A stretch of DNA of 64,000 nt from Epidermidibacterium keratini (GTDB taxonomy: Bacteria > Actinomycetota > Actinomycetes > Mycobacteriales > Antricoccaceae), in NCBI RefSeq assembly GCF_009834025.1, contig NZ_CP047156.1:1364001-1428000 (forward strand). Reading direction: 5' to 3'. The notes under the pieces were generated by a model. It was given only the letters and a program-made list of their open reading frames with translations, searched no databases and was not told where the DNA came from. A program made the translations under genes and the position numbers. Positions 34,340 through 43,457 of this stretch are shown here, piece after piece. Positions within the stretch are counted from its first letter, which is position 1, and each line of letters starts with the position of its first letter.

Positions 34340-35241
34340 CGATCGTCCTCCTTCGCCTCAAACGTCAGGTCGGTCCCGGACCACTTCTCCCACAGTGTGG
34401 CGATGGCCGAATAGTCCTGGCGCGCCAAGCCATGCGCGAGAGCGATGTCGTAGACGCTCTGCGCCGCTTGGGTAGCAAACAGCGGTACGCCGGACGCTTG
34501 GCCGAGGGCGAGCGCGAGGGTGGAGTCCTTGCGCGCCGCGTCCATCGGCATCCCGCCTTCGTAGTCGCCAGTGGCCACCCGCTCCATCATGCGGTGCGTC
34601 AGCGGGCGGATCAGCCCGCCATCCGGGCGAGCGAGCACCTCGGCAAGCTGGGAGAGGTCCAGCCCCTGAGCCTTCGCCATCGCGAACGCCTCGACCAGTA
34701 CCACCATCACCGCATGCGCGACCCCGTTGTTGACCACCTTCGCGGTCATCGCGGTGCCAAGGTCGCCGTACTGCTGAAGATTCGGGGCGATCGCCTGCAG
34801 GACAGGGCGCGCGCGGTCGACGTCGGCTGACGGTCCACCGACCAGCAAGGTTGCGGCGCCGTCACGCATCTGCCCGACTCCGGACAGCACGGCGGCCTCA
34901 ACCATCGCGATCCCTTGTGCTGCAAGCGCTTCTCCGCAGGCACGCGCATCTCCCGGGAGCACGGTGCTGGTCTCGATCACCAGGCTTCCTTGTGACAGAA
35001 GCGATGCGAGAGCATCAACAACACTTCGGCTCGCCGCCGGGCTCGGCAGCGATAGTACGACGACATCGAGGCCGCTCAGCTCGTCCAGCGACGAGGTCGT
35101 GCGCACTCGCTCGGTCTGGTCGGCCAGCGTACGCCGCTGGTCGTCGAGATCGACTGCGACGACGTCGTACTCTCGCGCTAGCCGACCGGCAACCTCGATG
35201 CCCATCTGGCCGAGCCCGCACAGTCCGACTTGCGTTGTCAT
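34336..35241 (-). CDS. NAD(P)-dependent beta-hydroxyacid dehydrogenase (3-hydroxyisobutyrate dehydrogenase family)
   Basis: 301 aa, ATG 35241 with GGAGG 4 nt before. N-terminal GLCGLGQMGIEVAGRLA Rossmann loop; PSPAASRSVVDAL; and the catalytic lysine in TAKVVNNGVAHAVMV (about residue 168). The family oxidises 3-hydroxyisobutyrate, reduces tartronate semialdehyde, or handles similar 3-hydroxy acids. It lies 9 nt downstream of an aldehyde dehydrogenase, so a hydroxyacid-to-semialdehyde-to-acid sequence is plausible. Confidence 0.88.
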   Translation of the reverse strand: MTTQVGLCGLGQMGIEVAGRLAREYDVVAVDLDDQRRTLADQTERVRTTSSLDELSGLDVVVLSLPSPAASRSVVDALASLLSQGSLVIETSTVLPGDARACGEALAAQGIAMVEAAVLSGVGQMRDGAATLLVGGPSADVDRARPVLQAIAPNLQQYGDLGTAMTAKVVNNGVAHAVMVVLVEAFAMAKAQGLDLSQLAEVLARPDGGLIRPLTHRMMERVATGDYEGGMPMDAARKDSTLALALGQASGVPLFATQAAQSVYDIALAHGLARQDYSAIATLWEKWSGTDLTFEAKEDDR

Positions 35242-35250
35242 GGTGCCTCC

Positions 35251-36717
35251 CTACGTCCGGATCTGGAACGGGTCGCGGACCTCATCGGACAGGTCGATAA
35301 GCACGTTCTTGGTGCGTAGGTACTCCTCGACCGCCTCGACGCCGCGCTCCCGGCCGTAGCCGGACTTCTTAACTCCGCCAAACGGCGCCTGCGCCGCACT
35401 CTGTCGGTAGGTGTTGACCCATACTGTGCCGCACACGAGCTCGCGCGCCACGCGGTGCGCGCGAGATAGGTCTTGGGTCCAGATCCCCGCCGCCAAGCCG
35501 AAGTCGGTGCTATTGGCAATGTCGATGGCCTCCTGCTCGGGTCCGAATCGGATGACCGCGAGGACCGGTCCGAAGACCTCCTCGCGCGCCAGCTGGGAAT
35601 CGAGCGGTACGTCGGCAAAGACGGTCGGCTCGACGAAATAGCCGCGCGACTCGCTCGGCGTACCGCCGCCAGTGACAAGGCGCGCACCGTCGCGCTTGGC
35701 GCCCTCGATCATCGACAGGATGCGGTCACGCTGCCCGATCGAGGCGACCGGGCCCATGTGCGTGGCACTTTTCGACGGGTCACCGAGCACGATGGCACGC
35801 GCGCGCTCAGCAAGACGCGCCTCGACCTCGTCGGCGATCGACTCGTGCACGAGCAATCGGCTTCCGGCGATGCAGGTCTGACCGCCCGCGGCAAAGATCC
35901 CGGCGACCGCTCCGACCACGGCACGGTCAAGATCGGCGTCGGAGAAGATGATGTTGGCCGACTTGCCACCCAGCTCGAGCGTCACCGGGGTGAGGTTGTC
36001 GGCCGCCTGCCGCGCGATCTGCTGCCCCACTGGGACCGAACCGGTAAAGCTGATCCGGCCAAGCCGCGGGTCGGTGACGAGTGCTGACCCGGCGTCGGCT
36101 CCCCCGGTCACCACGTTGAGTACGCCGTCCGGGAACCCGGCTTGGGCCAGCAGGTCGACGATGCGCACGGTGCTCAGCGGTGCGAGCTCGCTCGGTTTGA
36201 CGACGACGGTGCACCCTGCCGCGAGCGCCGGCGCAAGCTTGTTGGCCAGCAGCTGCATCGGCGAGTTCCACGCCGTGATGAGAGCCGCGACCCCAACCGG
36301 CTCGCGAGTCGTGTAGTCGAAGGAATCCCAGCTATCCATGGGAACTGTGCGGCCCTGCAGCTTGTCGGCGAGGCCGGCGAAGAAACGGTAGTTGCGTGCC
36401 GCGAAGTGAGCCTGCGAGGTCGTCTCGCGCACGAGCTTGCCGTTATCGCGCGACTCCAACGCCCCGATCTCGTCGGCGTGCTCGTCGAGCAGGTCGGCAA
36501 AGCGGTGCATCAGTCGTGCCCGCTCCAGTCCGCTGGTGCGCCGCCAGACGTCGTCGAACGCCGTCTGCGCCGCCCCGACCGCGGCAGCGATCTGCTCGGT
36601 CGACGCATCGGAGACAACGGCGATCTGCTCGCCGGTCAGCGGTGAGTAGACGGCGATCGCGTGGTCGGGGTCGACCGGCGGACGCTCCCCGCCGATAGAC
36701 ATCCGAGCCTCATCCAT
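35251..36717 (-). CDS. Aldehyde dehydrogenase
   Basis: 488 aa, ATG 36717 with AAGGGAG upstream, starting 8 nt inside the preceding gene. The catalytic cysteine is in AGGQTCIAGSR (about residue 290), the glutamate in VTLELGGKSANI (about 255), with NAD motif FTGSVPVGQQIA. Full family length. The specific aldehyde is unknown. It is the fourth gene of the hyuA operon and oxidises an aldehyde or semialdehyde produced by the same pathway. Confidence 0.92.
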   Translation of the reverse strand: MDEARMSIGGERPPVDPDHAIAVYSPLTGEQIAVVSDASTEQIAAAVGAAQTAFDDVWRRTSGLERARLMHRFADLLDEHADEIGALESRDNGKLVRETTSQAHFAARNYRFFAGLADKLQGRTVPMDSWDSFDYTTREPVGVAALITAWNSPMQLLANKLAPALAAGCTVVVKPSELAPLSTVRIVDLLAQAGFPDGVLNVVTGGADAGSALVTDPRLGRISFTGSVPVGQQIARQAADNLTPVTLELGGKSANIIFSDADLDRAVVGAVAGIFAAGGQTCIAGSRLLVHESIADEVEARLAERARAIVLGDPSKSATHMGPVASIGQRDRILSMIEGAKRDGARLVTGGGTPSESRGYFVEPTVFADVPLDSQLAREEVFGPVLAVIRFGPEQEAIDIANSTDFGLAAGIWTQDLSRAHRVARELVCGTVWVNTYRQSAAQAPFGGVKKSGYGRERGVEAVEEYLRTKNVLIDLSDEVRDPFQIRT

Positions 36718-37954
36718 CGGTGCTCCCTTCGACGATCTGCAGCGCCTTCGTCAGGTGTGGCAGGAACTGTGCAGGGTTCTCGGCCATCGGGAAATGCCCC
36801 AGCCCGGGCATCGACCAGAAAACTGCGCCGCGGATGCGCTGCGCCGTACTCGCCGACATCGCAGGCGTGCAGGAGTAGTCGTACTCGCCGGTGAGCATGA
36901 CAACCGCGCATGTGTCGGTGTCGATGTGCTCGACCTTGTCGCGACCGTCCCACTCACCGCTGTAGAAGTCGATGTCGCCGTGAAAGGTGTTGAAGCCGCC
37001 CTGGGAGTAGCCCCACCACACGTCATCTTTAAACGGCTGCGGGCTCTGCGGCGCCATCATCCCGTAGACCCACTCGGGCACGAAGAGCGACTCGTTGACC
37101 TGCGGGTGCTTGGCCCACGGTTGGCGGCGGCCTTCGACGCGTTCGCTCGCCTCGCAGGCAATCACCCCGCGCACGGAATCTGGTGCACGGTAGGCGATCT
37201 CGAGGCAGATCTCCCCGCCCATCGACGATCCCGATACGATCACGCCTTGCAGCCCGAGCTGGTCGATCACGCCCAGGATCGCGTCGGCATATAGCTCGGT
37301 AGTCAGCGAGTAGCCGCCGATCGGGCCCGGCAGGCGATCCGACCGACCGTGTCCGGGCAGGTCGAAGGCCACCATCCGGTAGCGCTCCTGGAGCCCGGCG
37401 TTGGCGAGCATGCCGTGGTACTGGCGAGAGTCGGCGCCAGCGGTGTGCAGGAAGAGCAGTGGTGCTCCCGAGCCGCTTTCCTCGATATAGATGTCAATCT
37501 CCGCGCCTTGCAGCGGGGCATTGACGTAACGACCGCGCACCTGCGAGCGGTCGAGCGTCTCGATCGAGGCCGAAGCCGGGGCGCCGCCCGAGCGCGCGTG
37601 TTCGAGGATGCGGCGTACGACATGCACCGACTGCGCGAAGGCCAGTTGGTCACCGTCAACGCGTCCCTCTCCGGTGCGCAGGACGCCGAAGAAGCTCTGG
37701 TACGGCGGGCGAGGCGTTGCGGCGAGCAGTTCCGCCCAGACTTCGCTCGGCGCCGACAGGGTGAAGACGGGTTCGCTCTCAGCCAGCGCGGGTACGCCGT
37801 CCTCCACCCGCAGCACCACACGCTCAGCGCCGCACTCCAATGCGAAGTCGGCACGCACGCCGGTTCCGATCGCGCGCAGCGCGTCGTCACTCGCGCACGC
37901 GCTCAGCCATCGGTCGCGGGTCGGCGGGTCGGTGAAGACATCTATGCCGGGCAC
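36710..37954 (-). CDS. Two-domain alpha/beta hydrolase with N-terminal SCP2-like domain
   Basis: 414 aa from GTG 37954 (AGGGGG 5 nt upstream). Residues 1-125 or so (ADFALECGAERVVLRVEDG, FTLSAPSEVWAELLA) resemble a sterol-carrier-protein-2-like lipid-binding fold. Residues 140-410 form an alpha/beta hydrolase: FLHTAGADSRQYHGM, FDLPGHGRSD, nucleophile elbow SGSSMGGEICLE and terminal GLGHFPMAENP. It likely hydrolyses an ester, lactone or C-C bond of a hydrophobic intermediate held near the N-terminal domain. The SCP2 assignment is weak. Confidence 0.78.
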   Translation of the reverse strand: MPGIDVFTDPPTRDRWLSACASDDALRAIGTGVRADFALECGAERVVLRVEDGVPALAESEPVFTLSAPSEVWAELLAATPRPPYQSFFGVLRTGEGRVDGDQLAFAQSVHVVRRILEHARSGGAPASASIETLDRSQVRGRYVNAPLQGAEIDIYIEESGSGAPLLFLHTAGADSRQYHGMLANAGLQERYRMVAFDLPGHGRSDRLPGPIGGYSLTTELYADAILGVIDQLGLQGVIVSGSSMGGEICLEIAYRAPDSVRGVIACEASERVEGRRQPWAKHPQVNESLFVPEWVYGMMAPQSPQPFKDDVWWGYSQGGFNTFHGDIDFYSGEWDGRDKVEHIDTDTCAVVMLTGEYDYSCTPAMSASTAQRIRGAVFWSMPGLGHFPMAENPAQFLPHLTKALQIVEGSTDG

Positions 37955-38058
37955 GGCGCCCCCTGCCGGGATGGACTGTGAGACGGGACACCTCGACCCT
38001 ATCGCGCCGATCCTTCGCACTGCTCATTAGTGCCCGCGGGGTGCCGCACGAGTACCGC

Positions 38059-40065
38059 CTACGTCGCCGCCCAGTGCTCCACCGAGCGCCGCGCGAGCAG
38101 CTCGCGGAACTGCTCGGTGCTGCGGGTCAGCAGCTCTCCGGTGCCCCAGTCGAGGATGACGCCGTATCGCCGGATGACGTCGAGCATGTCGATCTCGCCG
38201 GAGCGGTACTTGGCCGCGATCTGCTCCGGATCCTCGGCCAGCCAGCTGAGGCGGTCGCGACGCAGCTGCTCGCGCAACGTCCGGGTCGCCGCGCGGTCGA
38301 GCCGAAAGTCGAGCAGCTCGCGATCGATCTCCTCGACGACGACGCCGTAGTCCTTGGCAGCCCGTTCGATCGATACGTACTCGTCGATCACGTCCTCAAG
38401 CACGTGCTCGGGATCGCGGTCGAGGGGGTCGCCGTACCCTCCGCCGCCGGCCGACGGACGCGTGAAATGGTCACCCGGCCCGACGGCCACGTTAGAGAAA
38501 GCCGCACCGAGGAACTTGCCGTCGTCGCTGTCGCGGTTGAGCCACACACCATGCGGGGTCGACGGCAGCCCACCGGCGATCCCCCACGTCACCGAGCGCG
38601 CTCGGTCGCAGCAGTAGGACATGACGGTCTTGTCGCAGTCGGTGAGGATGCCACCCTTCTCCAGGCCGAACCCACCACGGAACTCACCCGGCCCGCCGGA
38701 GTCGGTCACGATGCGGTGCACGGTGGTGATGACCGGCGACAGCCGTTCCTGACCCTCGACGGGCTGCACCGCAAGGCCCGCGCCGAAGACCGGCGCCGTA
38801 CCTCCGCTGCCGTCCTTGGTACGCCGCCCGCCCCAGCCGCCAGCCATCCAGTCGTACCACATGAAGTACGGCGCCTCGTCGGTTCGCGCGTCGGTGCCAC
38901 CGATCAGCAGATACTCCAGGTTGAACGCGCACGCCATCGCGCGTTCGGGCATGACCTGCGACCACAGCTCGAAGATCCCGTTCATCAGCTTCTCGTAGGG
39001 GCCCGAACAGAAGCCGGAGACCGCGGTCGGCCACGCGGCGTTGACGACGGTGCCCTCCTCCCCGATGTCGGCCTGGACGACTCGGTAGAAGCCAGAGTTC
39101 AGCGGCACCTCAGGGAAAAACGTCTTTGTGCCGGCATAGATCGCCGAGTGCGTCGTGCCATAGCCGGAGTTCAGGAAGCTGGCGACGGCCGGCGCGCTGC
39201 CGGCCAGGTCGTAGTAGATCCCGTCGTCGTCGATCGTCATCGAGATCTTCACCGGGACGAGACCTTCGCCCTGGGCCGGGTCGGCGTCGAGGTAGTCGAC
39301 CGTCTCCCACGTGCCGGTCGGCAGCTCGGTCAGCCGATGTCGCACCATGCGCTCGACGTAGTCTTGCGCTCCTTGCATCGACGCAACAACGGCGTCTTTG
39401 CCGTACTTGTCAACCAGGCGAAGGATCTCGCGCTCGCACACACCCGTCGCCTCCGACTGCGCGTGCAGGTCGCCGAGGCAGATCTCGGGGGCTCGGGTGT
39501 TGGACACGAGAAGCTGCGCGACGTCGGCGATCAGCTCACCCTCTCGCCAGACGCGCACCGGTGTGATCCGTAGACCCTCGGAGAAGTGCTCAGTGGCGTT
39601 GACGTCAAACGACCCGGGCACGTTGCCGCCGACATCGGCCCAATGGCCCTTGTTTTGGGCGAAACCGATGATCTCACCGCCGACGAAGATCGGCCGGATG
39701 AAGCTGACGTCGTTCATGTGGGTGCCGCCGCGATAGGGATCGTTGACGGCAAACACGTCGCCGGGGTTAATGTCCTTGCCGAACTGCTCGATCACCGCCT
39801 TGCACTGGAAGTGCAACGTCCCGACGTGGACGGCGATATCGCCGCTGCCCTGCATCACGGTGTTGCCTTCGGCATCGCAGAGCGCGGAGGAGAAATCCCT
39901 TGCATAGATGACAAACGAGTAGCAGGTACGCATGATCTGCTCGCTCATCAGGTCGACGGCGGTCACGAACGCGTTTTTGAGCACCTCGAAGGTAACCGGG
40001 TCGACGCCGGGCACCTCCAGCGGCCGCGGACCCGACGTTGCGCTCTTGCTGTCCTTGTCACTCAT
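38059..40065 (-). CDS. hyuB: Hydantoinase B/oxoprolinase-family subunit
   Basis: 668 aa from ATG 40065 (GGAGGG 9 nt upstream; ATG sits in the hyuA stop overlap). Family marks: DPVTFEVLKNAFVTAVDLM, VNDPYRGGTHMNDV, NSGYGTTHSAIYAGTKTFFP, PGEFRGGFGLEKGG and GGGGYGDPLDRDPEHVLEDV. With HyuA it forms an ATP-dependent amidohydrolase (5-oxoprolinase, N-methylhydantoinase) or a carboxylase of the acetone/acetophenone type. Sequence alone does not separate these. The neighbouring lactonase and dehydrogenases favour catabolism of a cyclic amide or ketone. Confidence 0.92.
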   Translation of the reverse strand: MSDKDSKSATSGPRPLEVPGVDPVTFEVLKNAFVTAVDLMSEQIMRTCYSFVIYARDFSSALCDAEGNTVMQGSGDIAVHVGTLHFQCKAVIEQFGKDINPGDVFAVNDPYRGGTHMNDVSFIRPIFVGGEIIGFAQNKGHWADVGGNVPGSFDVNATEHFSEGLRITPVRVWREGELIADVAQLLVSNTRAPEICLGDLHAQSEATGVCEREILRLVDKYGKDAVVASMQGAQDYVERMVRHRLTELPTGTWETVDYLDADPAQGEGLVPVKISMTIDDDGIYYDLAGSAPAVASFLNSGYGTTHSAIYAGTKTFFPEVPLNSGFYRVVQADIGEEGTVVNAAWPTAVSGFCSGPYEKLMNGIFELWSQVMPERAMACAFNLEYLLIGGTDARTDEAPYFMWYDWMAGGWGGRRTKDGSGGTAPVFGAGLAVQPVEGQERLSPVITTVHRIVTDSGGPGEFRGGFGLEKGGILTDCDKTVMSYCCDRARSVTWGIAGGLPSTPHGVWLNRDSDDGKFLGAAFSNVAVGPGDHFTRPSAGGGGYGDPLDRDPEHVLEDVIDEYVSIERAAKDYGVVVEEIDRELLDFRLDRAATRTLREQLRRDRLSWLAEDPEQIAAKYRSGEIDMLDVIRRYGVILDWGTGELLTRSTEQFRELLARRSVEHWAAT

Positions 40066-42104
40066 GCGGTCTCGCCCTCCAGGTGGATGCGGATGTTGTG
40101 CCACTCGTCGACCTCGGCACGGGTGCCCGGTGGTACGACGGTCGTGGCGTCAAGCTGGTCGATCACCACCGGACCGGTCAGCGTGATCCCGGCGGGCAGC
40201 TCGTCGCGGTCGTACACATCGACCTGCTGCCAGCCGATCTGCTCGAAGTAGACCCGGCGGGTCTCGTGCGGTTGCGCGGTCGCGGACTCATCGAGCGCGG
40301 CCGGGGCAAACTCCGGCTTCGGCGTCGTACCGATCGCGGTAAGCCCGATCTGGTAGATCTCCACCGGTTGGGAATCCTGGCGGAACGCGTATTCCTGCTC
40401 GTGCTGTTCGTGAAAGAGCGCGACCAGGTCGGCGAGCGAGCCGGCGCCGCTGCCGGCCTGCACGGTCAGCGATCGCCACTGGCCGCGATAGCGCATGGAT
40501 GCCGTGCGCTGCAGGACAATGTTGGCCTCCCCGACGCCCTCCGCACGCAGCCGCGTCGTCGCCTCGGCCTCCAGCGCGGCGTACGCCTCGTCCAGCATTG
40601 CCTCGTCGGTGTCACCGGCAAGCTGGCTGAACATCGCCGACAGGTCGTGTCGGATGTCGACCAGCAAACAGCCCAGCGCAGACGTGACTCCCGGGTTCGG
40701 CGGCACGATGACGACCGGGATCCCAAGCTCACGGGCCACATCGGCACCGTGCAGAGCGCCCGCCCCGCCGAACGCGACGAGCGCGAAGTCGCGAGGGTCG
40801 TAGCCGCGGCGGATCGAAATTAGCCGTACGGCGTCGGCCATGTTGGCGTTGGCAACCTTCAGGATCGCGTCGGCCGCCTGCTCAGTCGACATCGAGAGCG
40901 TGTCGGCGACATCGCGGTCGATCGCCTGCTGGGCGAGGTCTACGCGAAGCAGCTTCGCGCCACCGGCAAGCGAGGTGCCCAGTCGCCCGAGTGCGAGGTT
41001 GGCGTCGCTGTTGGTCGGGTGCGTGCCGCCGCTGTCGTAACAGGCCGGGCCCGGGTCGGCGCCGGCCGACTGCGGCCCGTTGCGCAGCGAACCGGCCTCG
41101 TCGATGTAGGCCAGCGACCCGCCGCCGGCGCCGATCGTCAGGACCTCGATCGACGGGAAGATGATCGGGTGGCCGAACTCGACCGACCACTCCTTAGTCA
41201 CGCGCAGCTCGCCGCCGTACACCAGCGAGATGTCGGTGCTCGTGCCACCCATATCCAGGCCGATCGCGTTGTCGTAGCCGCATTGCGCGGCGATGTGCCG
41301 AGCGGCGATCGCACCAGCGGCGATGCCGGACGCGGCCAGCCGCACCGGATACCGATCGACCAACGCCGGGGTCATCGACCCGCCGCCGGAGTGCAGCAGG
41401 AGCAGGTCGCCGCCGTACCCGTCGTCCTCCAACTTGTCGGCCAGCCGTCCGACGTATCCGGACACCAGAGGGGCGAGTACGGCGTTGGCGACGGTGGTGT
41501 TGAAGCGGTCGTGCTCGAAGATCTCCGGGAGGATCTCCGCTGACGTCGAGATGGTCGCGTCGGGCAGCTCCTCCTGCAGGATCTCGCGCATCCGGATCTC
41601 GTTGGCCGGGTTGGCGTAGGAGTTGATGAAGCACACCGCGACGGTGCGGACATTGCGCTTGCGCAGCAGCGCCGCGACCTCGCGCGCTTCCTGCTCGTCG
41701 AGCGAGGTGAGGACAGCGCCGTCGTAGGACACCCGCTCGGTGACCTCGACGCGATCGCGGCGACGGATGTAGGGACCGGAGACGTCTTTGTAGGCATCCC
41801 ACAGGTCGTCCTTGGTGCCGTCGCGGATCTCGATCACGTCGCGGAAGCCCTTAGTGGTCACCATCGCGGCAGCCGGGAAACGCCGCGTGATCAGCGCGTT
41901 GGTGGCAACGGTCGTGCCGTGCGAAAAAAGCCCGACTTCGCGCAGGTCGACCTCTCCGCGAGCGACCCCGTTGAGTACGGCGACCATCGGGTCATCGGGT
42001 GTGGAGGGCACTTTGGTGACCGAGACCTGGTGGCTGTCCTGGTCGAAGATGCAGACGTCGGTGAAGGTGCCCCCGACGTCGACGGCGACTCTCTTGCTGG
42101 GCAT
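40062..42104 (-). CDS. hyuA: Hydantoinase A/oxoprolinase-family subunit
   Basis: 680 aa, first gene of the seven-gene operon. An ASKHA-type ATPase: phosphate-1 loop VAVDVGGTFTDVCIF at the N-terminus, GLDMGGTSTDISLVYGG (about residue 285) and GAGGGSLAYID. DHTRVA-like and cysteine patterns of acetone carboxylase beta subunits were not assessed. The start is ATG 42104 with GAGAGGCAGG upstream. It is transcribed divergently from the PucR regulator across 135 nt. Confidence 0.93.
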   Translation of the reverse strand: MPSKRVAVDVGGTFTDVCIFDQDSHQVSVTKVPSTPDDPMVAVLNGVARGEVDLREVGLFSHGTTVATNALITRRFPAAAMVTTKGFRDVIEIRDGTKDDLWDAYKDVSGPYIRRRDRVEVTERVSYDGAVLTSLDEQEAREVAALLRKRNVRTVAVCFINSYANPANEIRMREILQEELPDATISTSAEILPEIFEHDRFNTTVANAVLAPLVSGYVGRLADKLEDDGYGGDLLLLHSGGGSMTPALVDRYPVRLAASGIAAGAIAARHIAAQCGYDNAIGLDMGGTSTDISLVYGGELRVTKEWSVEFGHPIIFPSIEVLTIGAGGGSLAYIDEAGSLRNGPQSAGADPGPACYDSGGTHPTNSDANLALGRLGTSLAGGAKLLRVDLAQQAIDRDVADTLSMSTEQAADAILKVANANMADAVRLISIRRGYDPRDFALVAFGGAGALHGADVARELGIPVVIVPPNPGVTSALGCLLVDIRHDLSAMFSQLAGDTDEAMLDEAYAALEAEATTRLRAEGVGEANIVLQRTASMRYRGQWRSLTVQAGSGAGSLADLVALFHEQHEQEYAFRQDSQPVEIYQIGLTAIGTTPKPEFAPAALDESATAQPHETRRVYFEQIGWQQVDVYDRDELPAGITLTGPVVIDQLDATTVVPPGTRAEVDEWHNIRIHLEGETA

Positions 42105-42166
42105 GTGGCCTGCCTCTCATGGACGCGAGTTGCCGCCCAGCCTGACCCGCGGCCCTCCGCCCGTCA

Positions 42167-42208
42167 TTGTGGTGAGCACAAAGATCGACCATGCTGATTG
42201 TCGCAATC
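42167..42208. promoter_or_regulatory. Two short inverted repeats in the hyuA-PucR divergent region
   Basis: TTGTG-N5-CACAA (42167-42181) and GATTG-TCG-CAATC (42196-42208) lie between the two start codons. They are candidate operator sites for the PucR regulator acting on both promoters. Confidence 0.45.
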
Positions 42209-42239
42209 TACAAACGCTGTCAGGGAGACGAGGTCACCG

Positions 42240-43457
42240 GTGGATTCGCCGCGCGAGGCTGGGCCCGCTGCTGCCCACGAGCGCACGCCCGAGCGGTTGG
42301 AGCAGGAGCTGCGGCTGCACCAGGACCTGCTCAGCACGCTCGGTGCCCACGATCCGGTCGGCTCGCTGGTGGCCCGAGTCGCGGCGCACTGCGACGGATC
42401 AGCGGTTCTGTATGACGAGAGCGGTACGACGATCGCCGCGTCTGGGCAGGCTCCGCGACGGCTGTTGTGGCAGGAGCTTGGGCCCGCCAACGACGCTGCC
42501 CGCCTGTTGAGCGTTGGCCGGTGGACCGCCCGGGCACGCACCGTCCTGATTCTCGGCAGCCGACTGCAGCTCGTGGTTGCCTCCCGCACGCCGACGTCGG
42601 TGCGCGATGACGGAGTCGTCGTACTCGATGCCGCCGCGGCGATCCTGGCCGCGGCAGGCGGCATCCGCTCGGTGACGATGGCGCATCGCAGGACCGACGC
42701 GCGCCGGCTGATGGCGAGCCTGGAGTCGGGGCTGCCGAGCTCGCAGATCGCCCAAACCTGGGCACGCCTTGAGCAGTTTGGCTTGTCTGCCGGGCGCCCA
42801 CTGCGGCTCGTTGTCGGCGAGCCGCGCCCGCGGAAGTCGGGCGCCGCTGCGCTCTCGCCGGTCGACACGCTCACCGACACGGCCGTCCGGCTCGACCTCG
42901 GGCTGTTGCTCAGCGAAGGGGTCATCACCCTAGAGCGTCCAGCCGCGCTGTGCGCGCTCGTCGCCGACGACGACGCGCTCGGCTCCTGGCTCGATCAGCT
43001 CGCCACCACGCACCTTGCCGGTGCGAGCCGGTCCTTCACCGACCTAACCGCCGTACCGCAACGGCTACGCGAAGCCGACGCCGCTCTGCGGCTCATTACC
43101 ACGCGGCACCGTCGCGGTGCTCCTGACACGTCATTGCGCATGGACGACGTCGATCTGGCCTCGTGGGTGCTGGCCAGCTGCGACCGCATGGAGCTGCACG
43201 GCGTGGTCGCCGAGCAGCTGCGGCCGCTGGCCGACTCGCCCGATCTGGTGCGCACTGTCGTCACCTACCTGGCCAACGACCAGAGCCTTCGGCGTACTGC
43301 CGAGGCGTTGTATGTGCACGTCAACACGGTGCGCTACCGAGTCGCGCGGATCGAGGCGCTGCTGGGCGACTCGCTCTCCAATGCGGCCGTCGTGGCCAAC
43401 CTTTACCTGGCGCTGCAGGATGAGATCCTCGCCGAGCGCGCGGCACCGGGCGCTTAG
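42240..43457 (+). CDS. PucR-family transcriptional regulator
   Basis: 405 aa from GTG 42240 (GAGG 6 nt upstream). A central region without clear motifs (GGDEF-like cyclase remnant position) is followed by the C-terminal PucR HTH_30: LRRTAEALYVHVNTVRYRVARIEALLG (about residues 350-376). PucR-type regulators respond to catabolic substrates such as purine breakdown products, amino acids or proline-like compounds. Divergence from hyuA makes it the probable controller of the hydantoinase operon. Confidence 0.87.
   Translation: MDSPREAGPAAAHERTPERLEQELRLHQDLLSTLGAHDPVGSLVARVAAHCDGSAVLYDESGTTIAASGQAPRRLLWQELGPANDAARLLSVGRWTARARTVLILGSRLQLVVASRTPTSVRDDGVVVLDAAAAILAAAGGIRSVTMAHRRTDARRLMASLESGLPSSQIAQTWARLEQFGLSAGRPLRLVVGEPRPRKSGAAALSPVDTLTDTAVRLDLGLLLSEGVITLERPAALCALVADDDALGSWLDQLATTHLAGASRSFTDLTAVPQRLREADAALRLITTRHRRGAPDTSLRMDDVDLASWVLASCDRMELHGVVAEQLRPLADSPDLVRTVVTYLANDQSLRRTAEALYVHVNTVRYRVARIEALLGDSLSNAAVVANLYLALQDEILAERAAPGA

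Noticed and set aside
37978-39573. Long plus-strand frame of 531 codons
   Set aside because: Antisense of hyuB; no family similarity.
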